A DNA stretch of 43,750 bases from Candidatus Nanopelagicales bacterium. Lineage in GTDB: Bacteria; Actinomycetota; Actinomycetes; S36-B12. The position numbers were made by a program, and so were the translations under genes. The stretch is taken from positions 1 to 43,750 of the forward strand of contig JANQZS010000023.1 in assembly GCA_030728405.1 (NCBI GenBank), written 5' to 3'. The notes under the pieces were generated by a model, which saw only the letters and a list, made by a program, of their open reading frames with translations, searched no databases and was not told the DNA's origin. This document shows positions 7,077 to 18,113 of this stretch, piece by piece (within the stretch, counting starts at the first letter, position 1; every line of letters starts with the position of its first letter).

Positions 7077-9305
7077 TTAAGGGAGGGCCTTAACTTTGAC
7101 GCTGTTAAGTAGGACCGAAGCGACGTCGACCACCTCAACCCCCACAGCGCCACCTTCCTGCTGGCGCATGGTGACGCCGTCGTTGATCATGACATTGCAG
7201 AACGGACACGCGACAGCAACCTTGGTGGCTCCGGTAGCGATGGCTTCGTCAGCGCGATTCACATTGACCCGCGTACCGATCTTTTCTTCCATCCACATGC
7301 GCGCACCACCGGCGCCGCAACAAAACGACTCGGTACCGCTGCGGGGCATCTCCACCAGATCAACACCGGGCACCGATGCCACGAGATCACGTGGTGGCAC
7401 ATAGACGTTGTTGTGACGGCCGAGATAGCACGGATCGTGGTAGGTAATTTTCTCGCCAATACCAGAATCAGGCGATGTGACCGGGGTGAGTCGACCCTCA
7501 CTGACCAGGGTGGCGAGCAACTGCGAATGGTGGACAACCTCGTAGTCGCCACCGATTTGCGGGTACTCCCGACCCAGCGTGTTCATGCAGTGGGGGCAGG
7601 TGACCACGATCTTCTTGGCCTTGATTTCATTAAGGACCTCAACGTTTTGCATGCCCTGCATCTGGAAGAGGAATTCGTTGCCGGCCCGACGTGCAGGGTC
7701 ACCGGTGCAGGTTTCACCCTCGCCGAGAACCATGAAGTTGACCCCGGCAATGGTGAGCAGTTCCGCCACTGCCTTGGTGGTGCGCTTGGCTCGATCTTCG
7801 AAAGCTCCGGCGCACCCGACCCAGAAGAGATACTCCACATCTTCGGGGATTTCATCTTCACCCTCGGTGCCAAAGACGCGGACATCAAAGTCAACCTCTT
7901 CGATCCAAGCGTTGCGACTGGATGCGTTCATGCCCCACGGATTGCCCTTGTTTTCAATGTTTTTGAACAGTCCATTGAGTTCGGCAGGGAAGTTAGTTTC
8001 GATCAAAACCTGATGGCGACGCATGTCGATGAAGTGATCGATGTGCTCGATATCGACCGGGCACTGGTAGACGCAAGCCCCACACGTGGTGCACGACCAC
8101 AGCGCATCCTCGTCGATTGCTGGCCCATCCTGGGCGCGGTGCCCGGAGGCATCGTAGCCATCGGTGTCCTTGTGGGCCATACCTTCTCGGGACCCAACGA
8201 GAGGCATTTCAACCTCGGCACGCAGTTCCGGTGAAAGTCCGGCAAGTACTGCTTCGTCAAACTCACCCATGGGCGGGTTAGCGCCACCATTAGCTTTTTG
8301 GGCAGCCAGGACATAGGGCGCCTTGGCAAAAGATGCCTCACGCAAGTTCATAATCATGAGCTTTGGACTCAATGGCTTTCCGGTATTCCAGGCGGGGCAC
8401 TGCGACTGGCATCGGCCACACTCGGTGCAGGTAGCAAAATCCAGGGTGTCTTTCCAGGTGAAGTCCTCGATGCGGCCCACACCGAAGGTGGCATCGTCAG
8501 GGGGATCTTCAAAGTCCAGCGGCTTGCCATCGAAGTACATGGGTAGCAGTGGCCCTAAACCATTGGGGCGTCTAGAGAATGCCACGTTGATAGGGGCGAC
8601 AAAAATATGCAGGTGCTTGCTGTGCAGCACCAGCAGTAGGAAGCCGAGGATGACAGCGATGTGCGAAAGAATGCCGAAGACTTCGATCCATTGAAGCGCG
8701 GTCTCACTCAGTGGAGACATCCACGAGGCGATGGTGTTGGACAGGAATGCGCCCGGGAAGTCACCGTAGAGCGCCAACTTTGCACCACGATAAATCTCCA
8801 GGGTCAACAGCACCAGGAAGATCATCAGCAAGACAACCCATGCCGGGCCGGTGTGCGAGCCGAAGAAGCGTGAATATCGACCCTTCTTTACGGGGTTGTT
8901 GGTCAATCGGATGAGGGCGAACAAAATGATGCCGACGAGAACCAAGATGACGAACAGGTCTTCTAGGAAAAGCACGATCGGCCAGGTGCCGATGACGGGG
9001 AACCAGAAGCCGGGGATAAATACTTCACCGAAAGCTTCAACGACGGTGATGCCGAGCACGATGAAGCCCCAGAAGGCAAAGACGTGTGCGATACCGGGCA
9101 CGAACCATTGCAGCAGTTTCTTCTGTCCGAGGACCTCAACAGCTTCGGCGCGGGCACGACGCGGCAGGTGACCGGTGCGGTCAACCGCGGGCTGGCCGGA
9201 GCGAATGAGGGCATTGAGGAAAAGTGCGCGGCGCACGGCAAAGGCCAGGGCGACGACGATGATCGCCGTACCGAGGCTGAGACGGAAGATATCCACAGCA
9301 TCCAT
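7077..9305 (-). CDS. Heterodisulfide reductase-type (Fe-S)-binding oxidoreductase with N-terminal membrane domain
   Basis: Two 4Fe-4S motifs (CTECGRCQSQCP, CTTCGACVYQCP) and CCG-type C-terminal motifs (TCPHCMNTLGREYP, CCGAGGARMW); N-term TM helices; start at MDAVDIFRLS. Confidence 0.9.
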   Translation of the reverse strand: MDAVDIFRLSLGTAIIVVALAFAVRRALFLNALIRSGQPAVDRTGHLPRRARAEAVEVLGQKKLLQWFVPGIAHVFAFWGFIVLGITVVEAFGEVFIPGFWFPVIGTWPIVLFLEDLFVILVLVGIILFALIRLTNNPVKKGRYSRFFGSHTGPAWVVLLMIFLVLLTLEIYRGAKLALYGDFPGAFLSNTIASWMSPLSETALQWIEVFGILSHIAVILGFLLLVLHSKHLHIFVAPINVAFSRRPNGLGPLLPMYFDGKPLDFEDPPDDATFGVGRIEDFTWKDTLDFATCTECGRCQSQCPAWNTGKPLSPKLMIMNLREASFAKAPYVLAAQKANGGANPPMGEFDEAVLAGLSPELRAEVEMPLVGSREGMAHKDTDGYDASGHRAQDGPAIDEDALWSCTTCGACVYQCPVDIEHIDHFIDMRRHQVLIETNFPAELNGLFKNIENKGNPWGMNASSRNAWIEEVDFDVRVFGTEGEDEIPEDVEYLFWVGCAGAFEDRAKRTTKAVAELLTIAGVNFMVLGEGETCTGDPARRAGNEFLFQMQGMQNVEVLNEIKAKKIVVTCPHCMNTLGREYPQIGGDYEVVHHSQLLATLVSEGRLTPVTSPDSGIGEKITYHDPCYLGRHNNVYVPPRDLVASVPGVDLVEMPRSGTESFCCGAGGARMWMEEKIGTRVNVNRADEAIATGATKVAVACPFCNVMINDGVTMRQQEGGAVGVEVVDVASVLLNSVKVKALP

Positions 9306-9311
9306 GGGGTC

Positions 9312-9317
9312 AGGGTA
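9312..9317 (-). promoter_or_regulatory. -10 element TACCCT, 6 nt before ATG 9305 (leaderless)
   Basis: Minus strand TACCCT-GACCCC-ATG. Confidence 0.5.
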
Positions 9318-9416
9318 ACGCTCGTTTGCCAAGACGGCTCCCCGCACCGTCATTTAACGTCCGATATTTAAGTCCTTGTCGCCTGTCAGGTAACTAATCC
9401 GCCCGATTGCATAAGA

Positions 9417-9437
9417 CTTGAGCCGACTTGACTCAAG
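9417..9437 (+). promoter_or_regulatory. HAIR operator (HspR binding site)
   Basis: CTTGAGC-CGACTTG-ACTCAAG matches HAIR consensus CTTGAGT-N7-ACTCAAG with one mismatch; hspR is encoded in the same cluster. Confidence 0.88.
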
Positions 9438-9456
9438 AAAGTAATAAGTGCATACT
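9428..9456 (+). promoter_or_regulatory. Putative dnaK promoter TTGACT-N17-CATACT
   Basis: -35 9428-9433 lies inside the HAIR element, -10 9451-9456. Confidence 0.6.
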
Positions 9457-9496
9457 AAAGATATCCCTAACAGCTCAAGAAAGAAGGAAACCCCTG

Positions 9497-11341
9497 ATGG
9501 CCCGAGCAGTCGGCATCGACCTAGGCACGACCAACTCCGTCGTGTCTGTCCTAGAAGGCGGCGATCCCGTCGTCATCACCAACGCAGAAGGCGCCCGCAC
9601 CACCCCCTCGGTTGTCGCCTTCGCGAAGAACGGCGAGGTGCTCGTCGGTGAGGTTGCCAAGCGCCAAGCGGTGACCAACGTGGACCGCACCATTCGTTCA
9701 GTGAAGCGCCATATCGGCACCAACTGGACCACTGACATTGATGGCAAGGCCTACACCGCTCAGGAAATCAGCGCACGTACGCTGATGAAACTCAAGCGTG
9801 ATGCCGAGGCCTACCTTGGCGACACCGTCAACGACGCTGTCATTACCGTGCCCGCCTACTTCTCCGACGCCCAGCGTCAGGCCACGAAGGAGGCCGGCGA
9901 AATCGCAGGTCTGAACGTGCTGCGCATTATTAACGAGCCCACCTCAGCCGCACTCGCCTATGGCTTAGATAAGGGTGACGAAGAGCAGACAATTCTCGTC
10001 TTCGACCTTGGTGGTGGCACCTTCGACGTGTCACTGCTAGAAATCGGCGACGGCGTCGTTGAGGTCAAAGCGACCAGCGGTGACAACAACCTCGGTGGCG
10101 ACGACTGGGACGACAAGATTGTCGAGTGGATGGTCGGCCAGTTCAAGAACGGCCACGGCATTGACCTGAGCAAAGACAAAATGGCCATGCAGCGCCTTCG
10201 TGAGGCTGCAGAGAAAGCCAAGATTGAACTGTCTAGCTCGATGCAAACCTCCATCAACCTGCCCTACATCACCGCCGGCGCTGACGGCCCGCTGCACCTC
10301 GACGAAAGCCTCAGTCGCGCACAGTTCGAACAGTTGACGCGGGATCTTCTTGACCGTACGAAGAAGCCCTTCGAATCGGTTGTGCGCGATGCTGGCATTA
10401 AGTTGGCCGACATCGACCAGGTGGTTCTCGTTGGCGGTTCCACGCGCATGCCCGCCGTTGCCGAATCGGTGAAGGAACTCACTGGCAAAGAGCCCAACAA
10501 GGGGGTCAACCCCGACGAAGTTGTTGCCGTCGGTGCAGCACTTCAGGCCGGTGTACTCAAGGGTGAGGTAAAAGACGTTCTCCTTCTCGACGTCACGCCG
10601 CTTTCCCTGGGCATCGAAACCAAGGGTGGAGTGATGACCAAACTGATTGAGCGCAACACAACTATCCCAACGAAGCGCAGCGAAACATTCACCACAGCCG
10701 ACGACAATCAGCCCAGCGTGTTGATTCAGGTGTACCAGGGTGAGCGTGAGATGGCGGCGTACAACAAGCAGCTTGGCACTTTCGAGCTCACCGGCCTGCC
10801 TCCCGCACCCCGCGGCATTCCGCAGATCGAGGTGACCTTCGATATTGATGCCAACGGCATCGTTCACGTCGCTGCCAAGGACACGGCCACGGGCAAGGAA
10901 CAGTCGATGACCATCAGCGGTGGAAGTGCGCTGAGCAAAGATGACATTGACCGCATGATGCGTGAAGCAGAGCAGCACGCTGACGAGGACAAGCGTCTAC
11001 GCGAAGAGATTGAGGTCAAGAACACCGCTGAGGCGCTGGTGTACCAGACAGAGAAGTTCCTCAAGGACAACGAGGAGCAGATCCCTGCCGATGCCAAGGC
11101 AAATGTTGATGGTCCACTTGATGAACTGAAGAAGGCTATTGAAGCCAATGATCTTGAGGGCATGAAGAGCGCCACAGACAAGGTGGCACAGGCAAGTCAG
11201 ACACTGGGTGCAGCCATGTATGCCACGGCTCAGCAGTCAGCGGGTGGCGAAGGTGCAGCCGAGGCTGAAGCCGATATGGCAGAAGACGATGTTGTCGATG
11301 CAGAAATCGTGGACGACGAAACCACTGACGAACAGAAGTGA
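9497..11341 (+). CDS. dnaK: Molecular chaperone DnaK (Hsp70)
   Basis: [22 protein letters not shown]...; AAGAAGGAAA Shine-Dalgarno-like sequence upstream. Confidence 0.98.
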   Translation: MARAVGIDLGTTNSVVSVLEGGDPVVITNAEGARTTPSVVAFAKNGEVLVGEVAKRQAVTNVDRTIRSVKRHIGTNWTTDIDGKAYTAQEISARTLMKLKRDAEAYLGDTVNDAVITVPAYFSDAQRQATKEAGEIAGLNVLRIINEPTSAALAYGLDKGDEEQTILVFDLGGGTFDVSLLEIGDGVVEVKATSGDNNLGGDDWDDKIVEWMVGQFKNGHGIDLSKDKMAMQRLREAAEKAKIELSSSMQTSINLPYITAGADGPLHLDESLSRAQFEQLTRDLLDRTKKPFESVVRDAGIKLADIDQVVLVGGSTRMPAVAESVKELTGKEPNKGVNPDEVVAVGAALQAGVLKGEVKDVLLLDVTPLSLGIETKGGVMTKLIERNTTIPTKRSETFTTADDNQPSVLIQVYQGEREMAAYNKQLGTFELTGLPPAPRGIPQIEVTFDIDANGIVHVAAKDTATGKEQSMTISGGSALSKDDIDRMMREAEQHADEDKRLREEIEVKNTAEALVYQTEKFLKDNEEQIPADAKANVDGPLDELKKAIEANDLEGMKSATDKVAQASQTLGAAMYATAQQSAGGEGAAEAEADMAEDDVVDAEIVDDETTDEQK

Positions 11342-11823
11342 CGGGCGAAGACATGAACGACTCCGCGCCGGAGGGCGTAGCTGAAGAGCTCGAGGTTGAA
11401 ATCGATGAGGTTGAAGCCAAAGTTGCTGAACTCACCGATGATCTTCGTCGCGTTCACGCGGAGTATGCCAACTACCGTAAGCGCGTCGATCGAGATCGGG
11501 AAGCGGCTCGGATCAGCATTATTGGCATGACGCTGGCCGAGTTACTTCCGGTCCTTGACGATATTGATCGAGCGCGTGAACACGGTGAACTGACCGGTGC
11601 GTTTAAGGCGGTCAGCGAAAACCTCGAGCAGATCGTTGAACGCCTCGGTCTGGAGCGGTACGGGACCGTCGATGATCCCTTCGATCCCCAAGAACATGAG
11701 GCATTAACCAGTGAAGAACGCGAGGGCGTCAGTGAACCCACAGTGGCCAGCGTCTATCAACCCGGCTACCGACATGGCGGGCGAGTATTGCGTCCGGCGC
11801 GAGTGGCCGTTGCTGGAGCGTGA
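11338..11823 (+). CDS. grpE: Nucleotide exchange factor GrpE
   Basis: [51 protein letters not shown]; start overlaps dnaK stop. Confidence 0.93.
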   Translation: MTGEDMNDSAPEGVAEELEVEIDEVEAKVAELTDDLRRVHAEYANYRKRVDRDREAARISIIGMTLAELLPVLDDIDRAREHGELTGAFKAVSENLEQIVERLGLERYGTVDDPFDPQEHEALTSEEREGVSEPTVASVYQPGYRHGGRVLRPARVAVAGA

Positions 11824-11826
11824 TGC

Positions 11827-12987
11827 ATGAACAAGGATTGGGTAGATAAGGATTTCTACAAAGTTCTTGGTGTATCGAAGTCTGCATCCAGCGATGAACT
11901 GAAGAAGTCCTATCGCAAACTTGCACGGGAGTTTCACCCCGATAAGAACCCCGGAAACAAGACTGCCGAGGATCGTTTCAAAGAGGCGTCTGAGGCATAC
12001 GACGTTCTCTCAGACGACAAAACGCGCAAGGAATACGACGAGGCGCGGGAACTGTTTGCCGGTGGTGGTTTCGGTGGCGGCGCAGGTGGCACGCGTGGCG
12101 GCGGTGGAAATTACGATTTCTCCGACATGTTCGGTGGTCAAGACGCCGACTTTGGCGACCTGCTCGGCGATATTTTCTCGCGTGGTCGCGGTGGTCGAAG
12201 TGGACGCCGAGCCCAGGCTGCACCCCGTCGCGGAGCAGATTTGGAAAGTGAAATCACACTGGCTTTCAAGGAGGCACTCGACGGTGTCACCGTGCCGTTA
12301 CGGCTGTCTAGCGATGGTGCCTGCACGGTGTGCAGCGGAACCGGTGCTCGAGCCGGCACGGTGCCACACCTGTGCCCGACGTGTGAGGGCTCTGGTCAGA
12401 CAGCGCGAAATGCTGGCGGTTTTGCGTTCGCGGAGCCTTGCCCTACCTGCCATGGTCGGGGACTCATCGTTGACGATCCCTGCACCACCTGTCAGGGATC
12501 TGGGCGTGGAGTGTCGTCGCGAACAGTGCAGGCACGCATTCCGGCCGGGGTAAAAGACGGTTCACGTATTCGTCTCAAAGGAAAAGGTGCACCCGGTGAA
12601 CGCGGCGGACCCAACGGAGACCTCTTCGTGGTCGTGCATGTCACGGCTCATCCGGTGTTCACCCGCAAGGGCGATAACCTCACGGTGACCGTCCCGTTGA
12701 CCTTCGCCGAGGCGGTGCTCGGGGCGAACATCAAGGTGCCCAACACTGACGGCTCAACCGTCACCTTGAAGATCCCTGCGGGCACAGCCAACGGCCGGAC
12801 CTTTCGGGTGCGCGGGCGCGGCGTAACACGCAAGGACGGCACAAAAGGCGACCTCCTCGCTGCTGTTGATGTGGTTGTTCCTACTGCCCTCGATGATGCT
12901 TCTCGCGCAGCACTGATCGCATTCGCTGATGCGTCCGACCAGGGTGATCCACGCGAACAACTCCTCGCCTCGGTGGAAAAGAAGTAG
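11827..12987 (+). CDS. dnaJ: Chaperone DnaJ
   Basis: J domain with HPD ([12 protein letters not shown]), Gly-rich linker, four CxxCxGxG-type zinc motifs. Confidence 0.96.
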   Translation: MNKDWVDKDFYKVLGVSKSASSDELKKSYRKLAREFHPDKNPGNKTAEDRFKEASEAYDVLSDDKTRKEYDEARELFAGGGFGGGAGGTRGGGGNYDFSDMFGGQDADFGDLLGDIFSRGRGGRSGRRAQAAPRRGADLESEITLAFKEALDGVTVPLRLSSDGACTVCSGTGARAGTVPHLCPTCEGSGQTARNAGGFAFAEPCPTCHGRGLIVDDPCTTCQGSGRGVSSRTVQARIPAGVKDGSRIRLKGKGAPGERGGPNGDLFVVVHVTAHPVFTRKGDNLTVTVPLTFAEAVLGANIKVPNTDGSTVTLKIPAGTANGRTFRVRGRGVTRKDGTKGDLLAAVDVVVPTALDDASRAALIAFADASDQGDPREQLLASVEKK

Positions 12988-12991
12988 ACGC

Positions 12992-13327
12992 ATGGAACAC
13001 AACGAAGAAACCCCGGTGTATGCAATCTCAGTGGCGTCTCAACTCAGTGAGTTGCATCCGCAAACCCTGCGTCAGTACGACCGATTAGGTTTGGTGTCTC
13101 CGCAGCGTGCCAACGGCCGAAATCGGCTATACAGCATGCGTGATGTTCTTCGACTCCGCGAGATTGCTGAACTCTCCGCTGAAGGAGTTAACCTCGCCGG
13201 TATCCAACGTGTCCTCCAGCTCGAGGCAGAACGTGATCGCCTTCAGGGTGAACTGAGCCAACTACGCGAGGACCGACCCTCAACCGCTCTTGTGCTCTGG
13301 AACCCCAGGCGCCGCCGCCGGGCCTAG
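12992..13327 (+). CDS. hspR: MerR-family heat shock repressor HspR
   Basis: VYAISVASQLSELHPQTLRQYDRLGLVSPQRANGRNRLYSMRDVLRLREIAELSAEGVNLAGIQRVL. Confidence 0.93.
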   Translation: MEHNEETPVYAISVASQLSELHPQTLRQYDRLGLVSPQRANGRNRLYSMRDVLRLREIAELSAEGVNLAGIQRVLQLEAERDRLQGELSQLREDRPSTALVLWNPRRRRRA

Positions 13328-13362
13328 CCTGATCGAAACGTATAAGAAAGTAGTTGCACAAC

Positions 13363-15945
13363 ATGGATATTCAATTTACGACGCGGGCGCAGGAGGCCCT
13401 GGGCGCCTCGGTGCGGTTGGCTGCTGCGCAAGGTAATGCCCAGGTTGCGCCTCTACACATTCTTGATTCCCTGCTTCAACAGGGCGAGGGCATCGCCACG
13501 GCACTCCTAGCAGCGGTAGATGTTGATGTTCGAGCCATGACTGACAGTGTTCGAACTGCGGTGCAGGCGCTGCCCAGCGCCAGTGGTGCAACCGTTTCAG
13601 CACCTCAACTCAGCGCCCTGTCGTATGCCGTAATCGAAGTTGCTCGATCCGTGGCCAGTGAACGCGGCGATGAATACGTGAGTACTGAACACCTACTCAT
13701 TGGCCTGGCGAGCAAGCCAGACTGTGCGGATCGCTTGATCCGTGCGGGCGCAACCCCTGAGGCTTTGCTTGACGAACTCAATCGACTCCGAGGAGGAGCG
13801 CGCGTGACATCACCTGACCCAGAAGGCACCTTCCAGGCACTAGAAAAGTACGGCGTTGATCTCACCGCCCGGGCGCGGGAGGGCAAGATCGATCCGGTTA
13901 TTGGTCGCGACGAAGAGATTCGGCGCACCGTTCAGGTCTTGTCCAGGCGCACTAAGAACAACCCGGTGCTCATCGGTGATCCCGGCGTGGGCAAGACCGC
14001 AGTGGTGGAAGGCTTGGCCCGTCGCATGGTGGAAGGCGACGTACCCACTTCCCTGCAGGGAAAAACACTGATTTCCCTTGACCTTGGCGCCATGGTGGCG
14101 GGTGCAAAGTATCGCGGCGAGTTTGAAGAGCGTCTGAAGGCGGTGCTTGACGAGATCAAAGACAGTGACGGCCAGGTAGTCACGTTCATTGATGAGCTAC
14201 ACACGGTTGTTGGTGCAGGCGCTGGCGGGGATTCGGCAATGGATGCCGGAAACATGTTGAAGCCCATGTTGGCTCGCGGTGAACTGCGCATGATTGGTGC
14301 CACCACCCTCGATGAATATCGGGAGTACATCGAAAAAGATGCCGCACTGGAGCGTCGTTTCCAGCAGGTGCTTGTCGATCAACCCAGTGTCGAGGACACC
14401 ATCGCAATCTTGCGTGGCATCAAAGAAAAGTACGAGGCCCACCACAAGGTGGTCATTGCAGATAGCGCTCTGGTGGCCGCCGCGACGCTGTCAGACCGCT
14501 ACATCACCGCGCGCTTCCTACCCGATAAGGCCATCGACCTGATGGACGAATCGGCTGCTCGCCTGCGCATGGAGATCGATTCCTCTCCGGTTGAAATTGA
14601 CGTGCTGCAGCGCCAGGTTGATCGCCTGCGCATGGAAGAACTTGCGGTGTCGAAGGAAACTGATGAGGCCTCGGTGGCTCGACTAGCCAAACTGCGTGCC
14701 GAGATAGCCGATAAGGAAGAAGAACTTGGTGGCCTGCGGTCTAAGTGGGACACCGAAAAGGCCGGGCTTGATCGAATCGGTGAACTGAAGGTCCTCATCG
14801 ATGATCTGCGCGCAGTGGCCGATAAAGCCCAGCGCGCCGGCGACTTTGAACAGGCATCGCGCATCCTGTACGGCGAAATTCCGAAGTTTGAAGAGGAACT
14901 GCAACGAGTCTCGGCGGAAACCAATGCGCGTGAATCGTCCATGGTGCAAGAAGAGGTAACCGCTGATGACATCGCCGAGGTTGTTGCAACGTGGACCGGT
15001 ATTCCGGCTGGACGCCTGCTTGAGGGCGAGTCGGAGAAGTTACTGCGGATGGAAAGTTATCTCGACCAGCGCGTGGTGGGCCAAGCCGAAGCGGTACGCG
15101 AAGTAAGCGATGCGGTCCGGCGAAGCAGGGCCGGAGTCGCTGACCCGAATCGTCCGACGGGGTCCTTTCTCTTTCTCGGGCCCACCGGTGTGGGTAAGAC
15201 CGAACTGGCAAAAGCGTTGGCAGAGTTTCTATTCGACGATGAGCGTTCCATGGTGCGCATCGACATGAGTGAATACTCCGAGAAGCATTCCGTGTCGCGT
15301 CTGGTGGGTGCTCCTCCCGGCTATGTGGGCTACGAAGAGGGGGGTCAGCTCACCGAAGCAGTGCGCCGTCGGCCCTATTCGGTGATCCTTCTCGATGAGG
15401 TGGAGAAGGCGCACCCCGAGGTGTTCGACATTTTGCTGCAGGTGCTTGACGACGGCCGCCTCACCGACGGGCAGGGTCGCACGGTCGACTTTCGCAACGC
15501 CATCTTGATCCTGACCTCCAATCTTGGCTCCCAGTACCTCATCGACGTGTCGGTGCCGTTCCATGAGCGCAAAGAACAGGCGCTCAGTGTGGTTCGTCAA
15601 CAATTCCGACCAGAGTTTTTGAACCGACTAGACGCCATGGTCATGTTCGAGCCACTTGACCGCGCCGAGCTAGAAAAGATCGCTGACCTTCAGGTCGATC
15701 AGTTGCAGCAACGGCTGGCAGATCGGCGGATCAGTCTTCAGATGAGTGCAGATGCCAAGGCTTGGCTGGTAAACAAGGGTTTCGATCCGGCCTATGGCGC
15801 TCGACCCCTGCGCCGACTCGTCCAGACCGCGATCGGTGATCCGTTAGCCAAAGAGATTTTGGCCGGGGCCGTGCACGATGGCGACACGGTTGAGATTTCC
15901 ACCGCCGCTGATGGTGAGCGATTGCGGGTGACCACCCAGCGGTAA
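13363..15945 (+). CDS. clpB: ATP-dependent disaggregase ClpB
   Basis: [13 protein letters not shown]...; two AAA+ modules ([27 protein letters not shown]) with coiled-coil middle domain. Confidence 0.95.
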   Translation: MDIQFTTRAQEALGASVRLAAAQGNAQVAPLHILDSLLQQGEGIATALLAAVDVDVRAMTDSVRTAVQALPSASGATVSAPQLSALSYAVIEVARSVASERGDEYVSTEHLLIGLASKPDCADRLIRAGATPEALLDELNRLRGGARVTSPDPEGTFQALEKYGVDLTARAREGKIDPVIGRDEEIRRTVQVLSRRTKNNPVLIGDPGVGKTAVVEGLARRMVEGDVPTSLQGKTLISLDLGAMVAGAKYRGEFEERLKAVLDEIKDSDGQVVTFIDELHTVVGAGAGGDSAMDAGNMLKPMLARGELRMIGATTLDEYREYIEKDAALERRFQQVLVDQPSVEDTIAILRGIKEKYEAHHKVVIADSALVAAATLSDRYITARFLPDKAIDLMDESAARLRMEIDSSPVEIDVLQRQVDRLRMEELAVSKETDEASVARLAKLRAEIADKEEELGGLRSKWDTEKAGLDRIGELKVLIDDLRAVADKAQRAGDFEQASRILYGEIPKFEEELQRVSAETNARESSMVQEEVTADDIAEVVATWTGIPAGRLLEGESEKLLRMESYLDQRVVGQAEAVREVSDAVRRSRAGVADPNRPTGSFLFLGPTGVGKTELAKALAEFLFDDERSMVRIDMSEYSEKHSVSRLVGAPPGYVGYEEGGQLTEAVRRRPYSVILLDEVEKAHPEVFDILLQVLDDGRLTDGQGRTVDFRNAILILTSNLGSQYLIDVSVPFHERKEQALSVVRQQFRPEFLNRLDAMVMFEPLDRAELEKIADLQVDQLQQRLADRRISLQMSADAKAWLVNKGFDPAYGARPLRRLVQTAIGDPLAKEILAGAVHDGDTVEISTAADGERLRVTTQR

Positions 15946-15965
15946 CGCTTCGCCGGTCACGCCCG

Positions 15966-15971
15966 TAACGT
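15966..15971 (+). promoter_or_regulatory. -10 element TAACGT, 6 nt before GTG 15978 (leaderless)
   Basis: TAACGT-GCAGGG-GTG. Confidence 0.45.
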
Positions 15972-15977
15972 GCAGGG

Positions 15978-17624
15978 GTGAGGTTGTCCCAGGCGGGTGT
16001 GTTGGCGGCGGCGATGTGTGCCGGTCTGCTGGCATCGCCAGTTTCGTCTTCGGCTGCCGTTTCGCTGCCTGCAATGTGTCGCAGCAGCCTCGCTGCCGTT
16101 GAGCGCTTCGACATGGATGTAAGTAAGTTGACGACCCGGGGTGTGCTGTTCCTTGATGACCGTGAAGTGATTGTGGACGGGCCGGGGGCGACCTGGGCGT
16201 TGTTCGATGAAGTCGACAACACGTGGAATAATCGGTTTCACGGGATGCAGTGGCTCATACCAGCGCAGCTAGCCGGAGTAGACGCGGTTGACCTCATGTT
16301 AAAGCGAGATCTGGCGCTGCCAGATGCTGGTGGTTTGGTAGACAACGCCACTCTCCGCGCGACTGGCTGGACCGCCGGTGCGCTGCGGATTCGACAGGGC
16401 GCGGTCAATTGTCTGTTTGAAATCACCGGAGATGAACGTCTGCGTCCGGCGATGGATGAACTCGTTGCGGCAAATCTTGACTCCGAGCGCTACCGAGGCC
16501 GCCCCCTAGATCAACCGCACAATCTGGGCGTGCTGGCCAATCTGGTTCTGCTTGACTCTGCCGAAACATTTGATGTGCCGCTGTGGCGTGACCTGGCTAT
16601 CGCCCGCATGAAGGCGGATGCGGATTTCGTGTTCAGTGCCTGCGGTATGTCGGTTGAGCAGTCCACCGCTTATCACTTGCTCAACCTGAAGACCTGGCGG
16701 CGTGCCATGCGCAGCCTGGACGACACCGATGCACAAGCCATGGGAGGTGCAATTATTGCCGGCGAACGAGCGATTTCCGCCCTCACTCGACCCGATGGTG
16801 TGCTGGAATCGATCGGTGATGGAAATCAAAGCGATCAATCACAACGGCTTGCCGCACAGGAGCTTTCGGATTTTTCGCTGTGGTGCAAGGCACGAGGTTG
16901 GGCGGCTAACCGAAGTGTTGGTGCGGAGGAATCGGTTGATGACTCCGACATTCACTACACCCTACGATTCGGCCCTCGACGCAAAGGGCACGGACATAGC
17001 GATCATGGTTCACTCACCTGGTACGCCCTGGGAGTTCCGGTGCTTTCTGACCCGGGTCTGTTTGACAAGAAGCGCGATCAGCGATTTGCGCGGGCGCGTG
17101 GCACAGAATCACACAGCGTGTTCGTGCCTGAAGGACGCTCAATGCGCGCACCCACCATTGCTAGTCGAACACCCTCGATTGACGGTGTCGATTCGTTCCG
17201 GTTAAGGACCCGGTACAAGGACATTGTACGGACTAGGCAAGTGTCTGTATCGCTCACCGAACCCGTGCTGCGGGTGGAGGATTCTGGTGTGAGTCGTTTC
17301 GCGATGCGATGGCTGCAGCGGTGGCAACTAGACCCTGCCTGGCAGCGTGTTGATGCAACCAGCTGGCAGGATCCGATTGCGATGCACCCTGACGGTGTAT
17401 GGCTCTATGTTGCCTGTCACGCGACTCGCACAGTACGCCCGGCCGTATGGTCGGTGGAAATGTTTCCGCAACGACGCAAAGCACACACGGCTATGTCGTT
17501 GGCGTGCGGAACCCGTGGTAAAGATGTCACGATGAAAACAGTTGTGATGGCGAGTCGCAAACAGGGCACCCTGGTGTGGGATCACGTCACGGACGCCTAC
17601 ACGATCGTTACTCCGGCAGTGTGA
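15978..17624 (+). CDS. Secreted heparinase II/III-like protein (putative polysaccharide lyase)
   Basis: Signal peptide; GHGHSDHGSLTWYALGVPVLSDPGLFDKK motif typical of heparinase II/III C-terminal domain. Confidence 0.82.
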   Translation: MRLSQAGVLAAAMCAGLLASPVSSSAAVSLPAMCRSSLAAVERFDMDVSKLTTRGVLFLDDREVIVDGPGATWALFDEVDNTWNNRFHGMQWLIPAQLAGVDAVDLMLKRDLALPDAGGLVDNATLRATGWTAGALRIRQGAVNCLFEITGDERLRPAMDELVAANLDSERYRGRPLDQPHNLGVLANLVLLDSAETFDVPLWRDLAIARMKADADFVFSACGMSVEQSTAYHLLNLKTWRRAMRSLDDTDAQAMGGAIIAGERAISALTRPDGVLESIGDGNQSDQSQRLAAQELSDFSLWCKARGWAANRSVGAEESVDDSDIHYTLRFGPRRKGHGHSDHGSLTWYALGVPVLSDPGLFDKKRDQRFARARGTESHSVFVPEGRSMRAPTIASRTPSIDGVDSFRLRTRYKDIVRTRQVSVSLTEPVLRVEDSGVSRFAMRWLQRWQLDPAWQRVDATSWQDPIAMHPDGVWLYVACHATRTVRPAVWSVEMFPQRRKAHTAMSLACGTRGKDVTMKTVVMASRKQGTLVWDHVTDAYTIVTPAV

Positions 17625-18096
17625 AATCCGCCGGGCCCTGCCCCGGTGGCACAAAATGGGCGGGAAACGCCACCCGGAATTGGACGGTGCGAGTGCTGCC
17701 ACCGTCGTCACCGCCCACCGTCGCTCGTACGACGTAGCCACCGGGGCGGCCAAATTGGACCTCTCCGCCGACGGCCAACACACTGCGAATGTCGGCTCCG
17801 GGTGTTGAACCAGCAGGGCGGCCAGCTTCAACCTCTCCCTCGACCTTGAATAGCTCCTCACCATCTTCGTGCTCAACGATGATGGTGAGGGGGAAACTCC
17901 GATTGGTGTCGTTCCAGCCGATAAGCAGACTCACGCCAATGCCGAGGTGCACAGTGCCGGCATTCCCATTGGCATCGAAGGGCTGATCCACATCGGTCCA
18001 ACCCGCACCCTGCAGGTAGAGCAGACCGTTGATCGCTTCGGCGTGGTGGGCAAGGGAGACGAACTCAATCGAGGGCATGGGGTTATCTTGCCTCAT
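17608..18096 (-). CDS. Conserved hypothetical protein (DUF6941-like)
   Basis: 162 aa; MPSIEFVSLAHHAEAINGLLYLQGAGWTD...; 3' end overlaps the convergent heparinase-like gene by 17 bp. Confidence 0.6.
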   Translation of the reverse strand: MRQDNPMPSIEFVSLAHHAEAINGLLYLQGAGWTDVDQPFDANGNAGTVHLGIGVSLLIGWNDTNRSFPLTIIVEHEDGEELFKVEGEVEAGRPAGSTPGADIRSVLAVGGEVQFGRPGGYVVRATVGGDDGGSTRTVQFRVAFPAHFVPPGQGPADFTLPE

Positions 18097-18101
18097 CCCA
18101 C

Positions 18102-18107
18102 TACGCT
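18102..18107 (+). promoter_or_regulatory. -10 element TACGCT, 6 nt before ATG 18114 (leaderless)
   Basis: TACGCT-GGGCCT-ATG. Confidence 0.5.
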
Positions 18108-18113
18108 GGGCCT

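Noticed and set aside
7413-8234. 273-aa plus-strand ORF
   Set aside because: Fully antisense to the conserved Fe-S oxidoreductase gene; no recognisable domain.
10037-10978. 313-aa minus-strand ORF inside dnaK
   Set aside because: Antisense to a clear dnaK; long antisense ORFs in dnaK are a known codon-bias artefact.
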